Source: Daejeonella sp. H1SJ63 (lineage in GTDB: Bacteria; Bacteroidota; Bacteroidia; Sphingobacteriales; Sphingobacteriaceae). From it: a DNA stretch of 64,000 nucleotides. Both the position numbers and the translations under genes were made by a program. The notes under the pieces are model-generated. The model did no database searches. It worked only from the letters and a program-made list of their open reading frames with translations, and was not told the DNA's origin. The stretch is taken from assembly GCF_029360775.1 (NCBI RefSeq), contig NZ_JARKMZ010000010.1:62001-126000 (forward strand), given 5' to 3'. How positions within the stretch are numbered: position 1 is the stretch's first letter; the number at the start of each line of letters is the position of its first letter. Shown piece after piece: positions 20,301 to 27,982 of this stretch.

Positions 20301-20764
20301 GATGAATGGCTGCGGTCAAGTACATCCAGACTTGCATCCTGTATTTTAGGGTGGCTCAGGAAGTATCCTCCGGCAAGCTTTCCATACCATGCCCAGTCGT
20401 ATTCGGTATCTGCTGCTGCGTGAATGCCTGCATAACCCCCGCCTGCCTGAATATATCGTTCAAAGCTGGTCTGCTGAGGACTGTTTAAAACATTTCCGGT
20501 TGTATTCAGAAATACAACTGCTGAGTACTTTTTTAATGAATCTTCATTGAAAAAATTTTCATTTTCAGTGGTATCAACGATGAAACCGTTCTCTTTTCCA
20601 AGTTTTATGAGTGCAGTTTTTCCGGCACTTATTGATTCATGCCTGTAGCCAGCAGTTTTGCTGAATATCAGAATGCGGGGTTTAGCAGTTTGTTCAAAGT
20701 GCTTGAAAGCAAACAGGCTAAGAATAATGATGAATAACGGTAGAAGTAAGGTTCTCTTTGTCAT
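17372..20764 (-). CDS. Multidomain ThuA / sorbosone dehydrogenase-like / PKD / cytochrome c protein
   Basis: A large exported protein of 1130 residues when started at the ATG at 20764, which gives a signal peptide (LLLPLFIIILSLFAF). The 55-codon extension upstream overlaps a strong inverted repeat and is not protein-like. In order: a ThuA-like trehalose-utilisation domain (about 30-245), a six-bladed glucose/sorbosone dehydrogenase-type propeller (about 270-680, with GPDGLLYVSTGDN and GPDGRIYILEYG), a PKD domain, a monoheme cytochrome c domain (CQSCH, axial Met in VAMPAH), and a C-terminal beta domain that may bind carbohydrate. It can be read as a sugar dehydrogenase with a built-in electron outlet. 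PQQ synthesis genes are not in the window. Catalysis is unproven. Confidence 0.88.
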   Translation of the reverse strand: MTKRTLLLPLFIIILSLFAFKHFEQTAKPRILIFSKTAGYRHESISAGKTALIKLGKENGFIVDTTENENFFNEDSLKKYSAVVFLNTTGNVLNSPQQTSFERYIQAGGGYAGIHAAADTEYDWAWYGKLAGGYFLSHPKIQDASLDVLDRSHSSTKHLSEKWLRKDEWYNYKELNPEVKVLINLDEKSYEGGANGNPHPIAWYHEFDGGRAFYTGMGHTNESYTDAAYLKHLLGGIKYAMGNNTALNYSKAKTLKVPEENRFVKTVLTTGTLFEPTEMAILPNLDILLVQRRGEIMLYKESTKSITQVGALNAYFQTSVAGANAEEGVLGVAADPDYKNNNYVYIFYSPKDTSVNRLSRFKFVNDKLDNSSEKVVLQFYSQREICCHTGGSIAFGPDGLLYVSTGDNSTPFDVPKQQFVNKGYGPMDNRPGLEQYDAGRSSGNTNDLRGKIMRIRVKPDGSYEIPSGNLFPPKTPHTKPEIYVMGNRNPYRISIDSKTGFLYWGEVGPDANADSPERGSRGYDEVNQARNAGFFGWPYFVGNNYPYRAYDYKTGISAEAFDPKKPVNNSPNNTGLKELPQVQPAFIWYPYAASKEFPQVGTGGRTAMAGPVYHSELYPKETRYPDHYNNKLFIYEWIRNWIKVVSMKPNGDYDNMEAFMPSSSFAAPVDMELGPDGRIYILEYGKGWFSKNPDAGIARIDYMAGNRPPKINELIINNTTGILPFKLQAKVNAEDYDRDELTYIWDLGNGIKKTTKSPSIEYIYTKAGEYQVSVKVTDKQMASSSSSPVQVVAGNARPKVTIQIQGNRSFYFPGKAVDYQVLVADQGAAVNKSTVFVSTNYTKGSDFAGASLGHQEVTAAQSGQALMLKSDCQSCHQTNTKSIGPAFTQVSAKYQKDASALSYLSAKIIKGGGGVWGEVAMPAHSTMSEDDAKKITQWVLSLENKAVNKASLPMQGRITPSSGIIESDNTVFSLYAAYTDQGAPGLKPLSSAASVYLRSNLFNAREITDRNGINLKDSTSTGFLVYPQNKGRMTFKQIDLNGIGSLELSNLKYSLSAKYTLELRLDSEKGPIVAAGNVSVDPGHETVSIPVKATSDGKLHTLYLLISADPKNGTPRPLLRTLKFVPAKIQ

Positions 20765-20906
20765 TTTATGTATTTGGTTAATAATTCTGCGGATTATCAG
20801 AATGTTTTTTTTGTTAAAGATAGATTGCAAACGGGCAGGTTTAACATATGTCAATGATCCTTTTGGTATGTAAAAAATATCAGTAATGAAATTTAATAGA
20901 GTATGA

Positions 20907-20942
20907 TTATTGAAAATAAAAATATACATTTATTTTCAATAA
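20907..20942. promoter_or_regulatory. Perfect AT-rich inverted repeat in the divergent control region
   Basis: TTATTGAAAATAAA (20907-20920) and TTTATTTTCAATAA (20929-20942) are exact complements with an 8-base spacer. The site lies between the two divergent arms of the sugar-oxidation island, 143 bases from one start and 114 from the other. It is a good candidate operator. No regulator gene is adjacent. Confidence 0.55.
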
Positions 20943-21055
20943 CCTAATGGAAATAGCCTTGATCAGTGTTTTGAGAATATAATTACAAAATCGAAAAATG
21001 CCGGCTTTCAGGGCTTATTAATTAAATTATAAATTATAAACCTTTAAAAAAACAG

Positions 21056-22303
21056 ATGAATTTCAGTACCCGGATTAAATTATCACTAATGATGTTTTTT
21101 GAGTTTTTCAGTTGGGGATCGTGGTATGTTACTCTCGGAACATTTCTTGGGAAAAACCTTCAGGCAGATGGTGCTCAAACTGCCGCAGTATTTTCTACTC
21201 AGTCTTTCGGTGCAATTATCGCACCTTTTATAATAGGAATGATTGCAGACAGGTTCTTTAATGCTGAAAAGATTCTGGGTTTTCTTCATCTTGCAGGTGC
21301 ATTGCTAATGCTGCAAATGTATTATGCAGCAGACTTCGGCAGTTTTTATCCATACGTTTTTGCTTACATGATCATGTTCATGCCAACTTTGGCATTGGTC
21401 AATTCAGTTTCCTTTAATCAGATGCTTAATCCTGAAAAGGAGTTTTCTTCGATCCGTATCTGGGGTACAATTGGATGGATTGTTGCGGGGTTATGTATCA
21501 GTTTCCTTTTTCACTGGGATTCAGCTGAGGGGGTATCGCAGGGATTATTGAGAAATACATTTATGATGGGAGGTATATCATCACTCATCCTTGGCCTTTT
21601 TAGTTTTACTTTACCAAAAACACCACCAACCATAGCTAAAGGAGAAAAAGTTGCTTTTTCGGATGTTATGGGGCTGGATGCCCTGAAGCTGTTGAATGAC
21701 AGAAATTTTCTCATTTTCTTTATTTCGTCGATTTTGATCTGTATTCCTCTGGCATTTTATTATCAGAGCGCGAATCTCTTCCTTTCTGAACTTGGAATGG
21801 AGAATCCAACGGGTAAAATGACCATCGGTCAGATATCAGAGGTTTTATTTCTTCTTCTGCTGCCTGTATTCTTTACCAAATTTGGTTTCAAAAAAACAAT
21901 TCTTGTTGGAATGATAGCCTGGGCATTGAGATATGCTCTTTTTGCATTCGGAAACGCAAACGAATTATCTGTGATGCTCGTCGTTGGTATTGCCCTTCAT
22001 GGTATATGTTATGATTTCTTCTTTGTTTCAGGCCAGATCTATACCAATTCAAAGGCAGGAGAAAAATATAAAAGTGCAGCTCAGGGCTTAATTACTCTTG
22101 CAACCTATGGTGCAGGTATGCTGATTGGATTCTGGGTTGCCGGACTGGTAAGCGATGCTTATCAATTGTCTGATACCAGTCACGACTGGCAAAAAATATG
22201 GCTGGTTGCAGCAGGAATTGCTGCAGTTGTTGCCATATTGTTTGTGTTGACATTTGATCAGCGTAAGGAGGAAGAGTCCAGACAGGTTAAAGAACACGTT
22301 TAA
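21056..22303 (+). CDS. MFS transporter, nucleoside:H+ symporter (NupG)-like
   Basis: Inner-membrane permease of 415 residues with about 12 hydrophobic segments, starting MNFSTRIKLSLMMFFEFFSWGSWYVTLGTF-like sequence typical of the nucleoside/H+ symporter family in Bacteroidota. Its place at the head of a sugar-oxidation operon, six bases before an isomerase gene, suggests that it imports a sugar or keto-sugar product rather than a nucleoside. Substrate cannot be read from sequence. Its promoter should lie in the 291-base divergent gap upstream, which contains a 14-base inverted repeat. Confidence 0.88.
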   Translation: MNFSTRIKLSLMMFFEFFSWGSWYVTLGTFLGKNLQADGAQTAAVFSTQSFGAIIAPFIIGMIADRFFNAEKILGFLHLAGALLMLQMYYAADFGSFYPYVFAYMIMFMPTLALVNSVSFNQMLNPEKEFSSIRIWGTIGWIVAGLCISFLFHWDSAEGVSQGLLRNTFMMGGISSLILGLFSFTLPKTPPTIAKGEKVAFSDVMGLDALKLLNDRNFLIFFISSILICIPLAFYYQSANLFLSELGMENPTGKMTIGQISEVLFLLLLPVFFTKFGFKKTILVGMIAWALRYALFAFGNANELSVMLVVGIALHGICYDFFFVSGQIYTNSKAGEKYKSAAQGLITLATYGAGMLIGFWVAGLVSDAYQLSDTSHDWQKIWLVAAGIAAVVAILFVLTFDQRKEEESRQVKEHV

Positions 22304-22309
22304 TCTGCT

Positions 22310-23095
22310 ATGCTCAAGAATACTGAATATTTAAAAGCTAATATTAAACAATCTGTATGCCGCTGGTGTTTTAATCAGTTTACGATAGATCAGTTATGCC
22401 GTTCGGCCAAAGAGATAGGATTAGTTGGGATTGATCTTGTTGGCCCTGAAGACTGGCCGGTTCTCATGAAATACGACCTGATTTCTACGATGTGTAATGG
22501 TGCTGAGATCAGTTTGGAACAAGGTTGGAATAATCCGGTTTATCATTCAGTATTGATCAGGAATTACCGGGAAATGATTCCGCTGGTTTCTAAATCCGGG
22601 TATAAGAATCTGATCTGTTTTAGTGGTAACAGGGAGGGTATGGATGATGAGACCGGCTTGAAGAACAGTGCTGAGGGTTTAAAGCAGATCATGGCCTTCG
22701 CCGAGCAGCATGGAGTTACAATTATTATGGAGTTGCTAAACAGTAAAACAGATCATATTGATTATCAGTGCGACAGAACTTCATGGGGTGTTGAGCTTGC
22801 AAAAAGAATTGACTCTGATAATTTCAAACTCCTTTATGATATCTATCATATGCAGATCGATGAGGGAGATGTGATCAGAACGATTAAAGATAATCATCAA
22901 TATATTGGACATTATCATACTGCAGGAGTTCCGGGCAGGCATGAGATTGATGAATCGCAGGAGTTAAATTATCCGGCGATTATGAGAGCAATTCATTCAA
23001 CAGGTTTCAATGGTTACGTTGCTCAGGAGTTTATTCCGATTAAAGAAGATAAAATGGAAGCATTGAGGGAAGCGGTAAGAATCTGTGATATTTAA
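22310..23095 (+). CDS. Hydroxypyruvate isomerase-like / sugar isomerase TIM barrel
   Basis: The 261-residue cytoplasmic protein has the metal-binding residues of the xylose isomerase-like barrel: Glu in IIMELLNSK, Asp-His in LLYDIYHMQ, His in IGHYHTAGVPGRHE and Glu in VAQEFIP. The IYHMQ and HYHTAGVPGRHE motifs are those of hydroxypyruvate isomerase (Hyi)-type enzymes. It follows the permease gene by six bases, so the two are coupled. In this context it more likely rearranges a keto-sugar than hydroxypyruvate, which is inference. It is the second isomerase of the island. Confidence 0.88.
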   Translation: MLKNTEYLKANIKQSVCRWCFNQFTIDQLCRSAKEIGLVGIDLVGPEDWPVLMKYDLISTMCNGAEISLEQGWNNPVYHSVLIRNYREMIPLVSKSGYKNLICFSGNREGMDDETGLKNSAEGLKQIMAFAEQHGVTIIMELLNSKTDHIDYQCDRTSWGVELAKRIDSDNFKLLYDIYHMQIDEGDVIRTIKDNHQYIGHYHTAGVPGRHEIDESQELNYPAIMRAIHSTGFNGYVAQEFIPIKEDKMEALREAVRICDI

Positions 23096-23119
23096 ATAAG
23101 AATTTTAAAATTAAGAAAT

Positions 23120-24799
23120 ATGGCTGATAACACTTATGATGCAATAGTCATCGGATCGGGGATAAGCGGTGGCTGGGCTGCCAAAGAGCTTACCGAGAAG
23201 GGGCTTAAAACCATTATGCTCGAACGTGGAAGAAACGTTGAGCATATCAAAGATTATGTGAATGCTACGAAAGATCCCTGGGACTTTCCTCACAGAGGAG
23301 GTCGTACTCAGGAAATGATCGAAAATTATCCGGTACTTAAAAGAGATTATCCACTTAGTGAAAAGAACCTTGACTTTTGGGCAAGCGATCAGGATAGTCC
23401 ATATACTGAGGTAAAGCGTTTTGACTGGTATCGTGGTTATCAGGTTGGTGGACGTTCCCTGATGTGGGGCCGCCAAAGCTACAGACTGAGTCCGATGGAC
23501 TTTGAAGCCAATGCAAAAGAAGGGATTGCTGTTGATTGGCCAATCAGGTATCAGGATCTTGAAAAATGGTATGGACATGTGGAGCGTTTCGTGGGGATAA
23601 GTGGAACAAAAGCAGGCTTGGCTCAGCTGCCGGATGGAGATTTCCTTCCCGGAATGGAAATGAATGTGGTTGAGAAAGAGGTAGCAGCACGTTTGAAGGC
23701 ACATTATAAAGAAAGCAGGCACATGCTGATTGGCAGAGCGGCGAATCTTACTAAGGCAATTCATGGTCGCACAAATTGTCAGTTTCGTAGTAAATGTTCG
23801 TTGGGATGCCCTTTTGGCGGATATTTTAGTACTCAGTCTTCAACTCTTCCGGCAGCAATGGCGACAGGAAATCTGACACTGCGTCCTTTTTCAATAGTTA
23901 CCAAAATCCTTTACGATAAGGATACAAAAAAGGCAAAGGGAGTAGAGGTTCTGGATGCAGAGACCAACAAGACCTATGAGTACTTCGCAAAAGTGATATT
24001 CCTGAATGCATCTACTCTGAATACAACATGGGTGCTGATGAATTCAGCAACGGATGTATGGGAAGGTGGACTTGGAAGCAGCAGCGGACAGCTTGGACAT
24101 AATCTGATGGATCATCATTTTCGTATTGGTGCTTCCGGAAGAATGGAAGGTTTTGAAGATAAATATGTTTACGGACGTCGTCCGAATGGTATTTATATCC
24201 CAAGATTCAGAAATGTTGGGGATGACAAGAGAGATTATTTAAGAGGTTTTGGTTACCAGGGAGGTGCAAACCGGGAAGGCTGGGGGCGGAGTGTCGCTGA
24301 AATGAGTATTGGTGGAGACTTTAAAGATGCTCTATGTGAACCAGGCGCATGGACCATGGGTATCACGGCATTTGGTGAAACTCTTCCCTACCATGAGAAT
24401 AAAGTGACCCTGGATAAAACTAAAAAGGATAAATGGGGGCTCAATATTTTGGCTATAGATGCCGAGATAAAGGAGAATGAGCTTAAAATGAGAAAGGATA
24501 TGGCAGAGGATGCGAAGGAGATGCTGGAAGCGGCCGGGCTGAAGGATGTAAAAACATTTGATACTGGTTATTCACTGGGTATGGGTATTCATGAAATGGG
24601 AACTGCCAGAATGGGACATGATCCGAAAACCTCAGTTTTGAATAAATTTAATCAGGTTTGGGATGCACCGAATGTTTACGTAACTGATGGTGCGGCAATG
24701 ACTTCTGCAGCATGTCAGAATCCTTCATTAACTTATATGGCATTAACTGCCAGAGCGGTTGATCATGCATTTACAGAGTTGAAAAAAGGAAATATTTAA
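23120..24799 (+). CDS. GMC family FAD oxidoreductase, probable glycoside 3-dehydrogenase large subunit
   Basis: The 559-residue protein has the FAD-binding GSGISGGWAA motif at residues 12-21 and the GMC C-terminal domain with catalytic His491 (HEMGTARMG) and Asn534 (QNPSLT). It has no signal peptide of its own. Cys220, Cys226 and Cys230 form a C-x5-C-x3-C cluster like the 3Fe-4S site of FAD-dependent glucose dehydrogenases. The next gene encodes a Tat-type small subunit, so the pair fits gluconate 2-dehydrogenase and glucoside 3-dehydrogenase complexes, where the small subunit carries the large one across the membrane. It should oxidise a sugar in the periplasm and pass electrons to cytochrome c. 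The C3 position is inferred from the DUF1080 neighbour. Confidence 0.88.
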   Translation: MADNTYDAIVIGSGISGGWAAKELTEKGLKTIMLERGRNVEHIKDYVNATKDPWDFPHRGGRTQEMIENYPVLKRDYPLSEKNLDFWASDQDSPYTEVKRFDWYRGYQVGGRSLMWGRQSYRLSPMDFEANAKEGIAVDWPIRYQDLEKWYGHVERFVGISGTKAGLAQLPDGDFLPGMEMNVVEKEVAARLKAHYKESRHMLIGRAANLTKAIHGRTNCQFRSKCSLGCPFGGYFSTQSSTLPAAMATGNLTLRPFSIVTKILYDKDTKKAKGVEVLDAETNKTYEYFAKVIFLNASTLNTTWVLMNSATDVWEGGLGSSSGQLGHNLMDHHFRIGASGRMEGFEDKYVYGRRPNGIYIPRFRNVGDDKRDYLRGFGYQGGANREGWGRSVAEMSIGGDFKDALCEPGAWTMGITAFGETLPYHENKVTLDKTKKDKWGLNILAIDAEIKENELKMRKDMAEDAKEMLEAAGLKDVKTFDTGYSLGMGIHEMGTARMGHDPKTSVLNKFNQVWDAPNVYVTDGAAMTSAACQNPSLTYMALTARAVDHAFTELKKGNI

Positions 24800-24809
24800 T
24801 TCAGGAATT

Positions 24810-25376
24810 ATGAACAGGAGAGAAGCATTAAAACAGGTTAGCTGGATTCTGGGTGGTACGATTATCGGATCCGGTATTTTCCTTGAATATGGCTGTAATC
24901 CGGCACAGGAAAAAACTGCCGGATTCTTTGATCAGAAAACAATTGATCTATTGAATGAGATTGGCGAGACCATCCTCCCACAAACCAGTACGCCGGGTGC
25001 TAAAGAAGCTAAAGTTGGCGAGTTTATGGATATCATGGTTAAAGATTGTTATACTAAGGCTGATCAGAAGATCTTTACTGATGGACTTGCAGCATTACAG
25101 CAGAAATGTAAAGAAACTCAGACCAAGGAGTTTATGAATTGCAGTGCCTCAGAAAGAACAGCATTCCTTACCACTCTGGATAATGAGCAAAAGGCATATA
25201 TGGAAGCTAAAAGAGCTGAAGAACCATCTCATTATTTCAGGATGCTGAAGGAGCTGACACTTCTGGGCTTTTTTACATCAGAAGTTGGAGCTACCAAAGC
25301 CTTAAGATATATTGAAACTCCGGGCAGTTATGATGGTAATGTTCCTTATAAAAAAGGAGACCGCGCCTGGGCATGA
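24810..25376 (+). CDS. Gluconate 2-dehydrogenase subunit 3 family protein (Tat-exported small subunit)
   Basis: The 188-residue protein begins MNRREALKQV, a twin-arginine signal followed by a hydrophobic stretch and Cys29 (FLEYGC), which may be lipidated. The body matches the small subunit of membrane-bound gluconate/glucose dehydrogenases: helical, with DLLNEIGETILPQT near the start of the mature part and GFFTSEVGATKAL near the end. In this family it acts as export chaperone and stabiliser for the signal-less GMC subunit, whose gene ends 10 bases upstream. The operon order large-then-small supports a single complex. Confidence 0.88.
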   Translation: MNRREALKQVSWILGGTIIGSGIFLEYGCNPAQEKTAGFFDQKTIDLLNEIGETILPQTSTPGAKEAKVGEFMDIMVKDCYTKADQKIFTDGLAALQQKCKETQTKEFMNCSASERTAFLTTLDNEQKAYMEAKRAEEPSHYFRMLKELTLLGFFTSEVGATKALRYIETPGSYDGNVPYKKGDRAWA

Positions 25377-25401
25377 ACTTATTAATTCGAAATTAATAAA
25401 A

Positions 25402-26850
25402 ATGGAAGAAAACAAGAATAAGTCCAGAAGAGACTTTGTTAAGACGGCTGCTGTTGCTGCTGCCGGATTTATGATCGTTCCCCGCCATGTGCTGGGAGGT
25501 AAAGGATTCATTGCACCCAGTGATAAACTAATCATTGCAGGTGTGGGTGCCGGCGGTAAGGGCGAAAGCGACCTGACCGGATTTATGCGCGGAGGGAAAG
25601 CCGAGATCGGGTTTTTATGTGATGTTGACGATCGCAGAGCAGCTAATTCTGTAAAGAGATTCCCTAAAGCAAAATATTATAAAGACTGGCGTGAGATGTT
25701 TGATAAAGAAGCTAAGCATTTTGATGCTGTTTCTGTGTCAACACCTGATCATAACCATGCGATTACCACACTCGCTGCCATGCAGCTCAGAAAACATGTT
25801 TATGTTCAAAAGCCTCTAACTCACGATATTTATGAGGCAAGAATATTAACTGAGGCTGCAGTAAGGTATAAAGTAGTTACCCAGATGGGAAATCAGGGTA
25901 CTTCCAGCGATGGTTCCCGTCTGCTAATGGAATGGTATAATGCCGGATTGATTGGTGAGGTTGACACCGTTTATTGCTGGACAGACAGACCTGTCTGGCC
26001 ACAAGGTGTGCCATGGCCAGCACAAAAAAGTGATATTCCGAAAGAACTTGACTGGGATCTTTGGCTGGGAACCGCACCTAAAGCCGACTATATCGATAAA
26101 TTGGTGCCATTTAACTGGCGCGGATGGTGGGAGTATGGAACCGGGGCTTTAGGCGATATGGGCTGTCATCTGGTTGATGCACCATTCCGTGTATTGGGAT
26201 TAAAGTACCCAACTGATGTTGAATGCAGTGTCGGATCTGTTTATGTGGATTCATTTAAACGCGGTTATTTCCCTGAGAGCTGCCCTCCGTCTTCGCATGT
26301 AACTATGACATTTAACTCTGAAAAACAGGGCGGTAAGGCCGTTAAGATGCACTGGATGGACGGAGGTATTCAGCCAGAGCGACCTGTTGAACTTGGTCCG
26401 GATGAGATTTTCGGAGATGGTGGTAACGGAGTACTGTTTATTGGGTCTAAAGGGAAGATGCTTTGCGATACTTATGGAAGAAATCCAAGATTATTGCCAC
26501 TTTCACGTAATGCAGAAATCAATGTTCCTGCAACATTAGCACGTGTTCCTGATCAGGAGGCAGGCCACTATACCCAGTGGGTTGAAGCTGCAATTGCGGG
26601 TTACGGAAAAATGGAAGTAAGTTCTGATTTTTCAATTGCCGGTCCGTTGACTGAAGCTTTGTTAATGGGCAATCTTGCAATTCGTGGTTTTGATATTCGT
26701 AAACCGAATGCTACAGGAAATGGATTTACTTATCCCGGTCGTTATAAAAAACTGCTTTGGGATGGCCCTAATATGAAAATTACAAACTTTGATGAGGCAA
26801 ATCAGTTTGTGAAGAGAGCGTATCGTTCAGGCTGGACTCTGGGAGCTTAA
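25402..26850 (+). CDS. Tat-exported Gfo/Idh/MocA family oxidoreductase
   Basis: The 482-residue protein has a twin-arginine signal (KSRRDFVKTAAVAAAGF, Arg9-Arg10), so it is exported already folded with its nucleotide. The Rossmann motif is GVGAGGKGESDL and the EKP motif is VQKPLTHD, a QKP variant. The second domain has GDMGCHLVDAPF. The ATG at 25402 is preferred over an upstream open frame because it puts the RR motif near the N-terminus. It ends the rightward operon, 25 bases after the small-subunit gene. Periplasmic members of this family usually keep a tightly bound cofactor; the reaction here is not known. Confidence 0.92.
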   Translation: MEENKNKSRRDFVKTAAVAAAGFMIVPRHVLGGKGFIAPSDKLIIAGVGAGGKGESDLTGFMRGGKAEIGFLCDVDDRRAANSVKRFPKAKYYKDWREMFDKEAKHFDAVSVSTPDHNHAITTLAAMQLRKHVYVQKPLTHDIYEARILTEAAVRYKVVTQMGNQGTSSDGSRLLMEWYNAGLIGEVDTVYCWTDRPVWPQGVPWPAQKSDIPKELDWDLWLGTAPKADYIDKLVPFNWRGWWEYGTGALGDMGCHLVDAPFRVLGLKYPTDVECSVGSVYVDSFKRGYFPESCPPSSHVTMTFNSEKQGGKAVKMHWMDGGIQPERPVELGPDEIFGDGGNGVLFIGSKGKMLCDTYGRNPRLLPLSRNAEINVPATLARVPDQEAGHYTQWVEAAIAGYGKMEVSSDFSIAGPLTEALLMGNLAIRGFDIRKPNATGNGFTYPGRYKKLLWDGPNMKITNFDEANQFVKRAYRSGWTLGA

Positions 26851-26896
26851 ACTTATTTGAAAAAATAAGTTTAAGACGCTCTCATTAAAAAATTAG

Positions 26897-26925
26897 AAGG
26901 GATGATTTTTCATCCCTTTTTTATT
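26897..26925 (+). terminator. Terminator after the rightward sugar-oxidation operon
   Basis: AAGGGATGA (26897-26905) pairs with TCATCCCTT (26910-26918), followed by TTTTT. A weaker AT-rich hairpin lies at the stop codon (26848-26871). Confidence 0.8.
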
Positions 26926-27907
26926 GTACAAGCAGATTACAGCCGCGTATATCACTATTGTCAAATCTCCCCAGTATTTCGAAACTTCCATCAGCAAATT
27001 GTTTTCCAAGATCCTGACTTGCTATAAATGAACAGGAGTTGATATTGGCAAGGTCAATAATATTGACACCTCCGGTTTGATCATGTTTCAGTAAACTAAG
27101 TGGGTCATTCGTATCTCTGATCCTGATTTTCATCCATGGTGGGCAGTGGAATCTTCCGCCTCCTTTTGAATAAGCCTGCGACATGAGCTCTGTCATGCCG
27201 TATTCAGAATGAATTGCAGGAACGCCAAACCCTGTGCATAAGATATCGTGCAATTCAGTACGAAGCATTTCTTTTCGCTTACCTTTCATGCCTCCGGTTT
27301 CCATAACAATGAGTTCCGGGAATTCCAGTGTTCTGCTTTCAGCAAAATCAAGAAGAGCGTAGCTTACTCCAATGAGCAGAGTGGATTTACCCGATTCTTT
27401 CAGCTCATTCAGAGTTTCTTCCAGCAGCAGATGGTCGTAAAGAAAGTATCCGCTTTTGGGATTCTGACTTAGGGTGATCAGATCATCGACCATATAGATC
27501 AATGATGAGCCTTCACGTTCAAGATAAGATGGGAGAAGTGCAAGTATGGCGTAGTTTCGGATATCTCCGTAAAATAGTTCAAAGGCTTTTCTGTAGCTGT
27601 TTACATAAACTGAAATATCAGTCACATAATGCTTGCTTTGAATCATTCCGGTAGTTCCTGAACTGCTGAATGTTTCTTTAATTTCTCTCTTTCCCGAGAT
27701 GATTTTATGGCTTTTGAAAAATTCGATGGGGAGGAATGGGATGCTGTTCAGATCTTTTATACGGGTTGAATCGATACCCAGATTTGCAACAAAACGGCCA
27801 TAGACTTCGCAGTTTTTTACCTGATAATTAAAGATCTCCAAAGAGAGCCTTTCAAAATCCTGAGAATCAGAAATGTAGAAAATACGATCAGTGTCTATGA
27901 ATTGCAC
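26921..27907 (-). CDS. LuxE/PaaK-like acyl-protein synthetase
   Basis: The protein of about 328 residues resembles the LuxE (acyl-protein synthetase) and PaaK adenylate-forming families. Visible motifs are a phosphate-binding FSSSGTTGM loop and the adenylation motif EYGMTELMSQAYS. It may activate a carboxylic acid, perhaps for a surface glycan or lipid, but no partner reductase or acyl carrier gene is adjacent. I chose the GTG at 27907 because a perfect TATCTTTG promoter element ends three bases upstream; a TTG at 27913 would overlap that element. Confidence 0.72.
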   Translation of the reverse strand: MQFIDTDRIFYISDSQDFERLSLEIFNYQVKNCEVYGRFVANLGIDSTRIKDLNSIPFLPIEFFKSHKIISGKREIKETFSSSGTTGMIQSKHYVTDISVYVNSYRKAFELFYGDIRNYAILALLPSYLEREGSSLIYMVDDLITLSQNPKSGYFLYDHLLLEETLNELKESGKSTLLIGVSYALLDFAESRTLEFPELIVMETGGMKGKRKEMLRTELHDILCTGFGVPAIHSEYGMTELMSQAYSKGGGRFHCPPWMKIRIRDTNDPLSLLKHDQTGGVNIIDLANINSCSFIASQDLGKQFADGSFEILGRFDNSDIRGCNLLVQ

Positions 27908-27910
27908 GTG

Positions 27911-27918
27911 CAAAGATA
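27911..27918 (-). promoter_or_regulatory. -7 promoter element immediately before the LuxE-like gene
   Basis: The minus strand reads TATCTTTG then CAC then GTG start. This matches TAnnTTTG and predicts a leaderless transcript. Confidence 0.5.
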
Positions 27919-27982
27919 GGAATTATCTATTGTCAGTTATCAGGGTAAAGGCTGCTGAATTGAAGTTCATCGTTTTTGTTCC

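Noticed and set aside
20765-20929. N-terminal extension of the giant ThuA protein
   Set aside because: The extra 55 residues are not signal- or domain-like and overlap a perfect inverted repeat; the ATG at 20764 gives a clean signal peptide.
23111-23764. 217-codon open frame on the minus strand
   Set aside because: It lies wholly inside the GMC oxidoreductase gene on the other strand, has no family resemblance and is explained by codon bias of the real gene.
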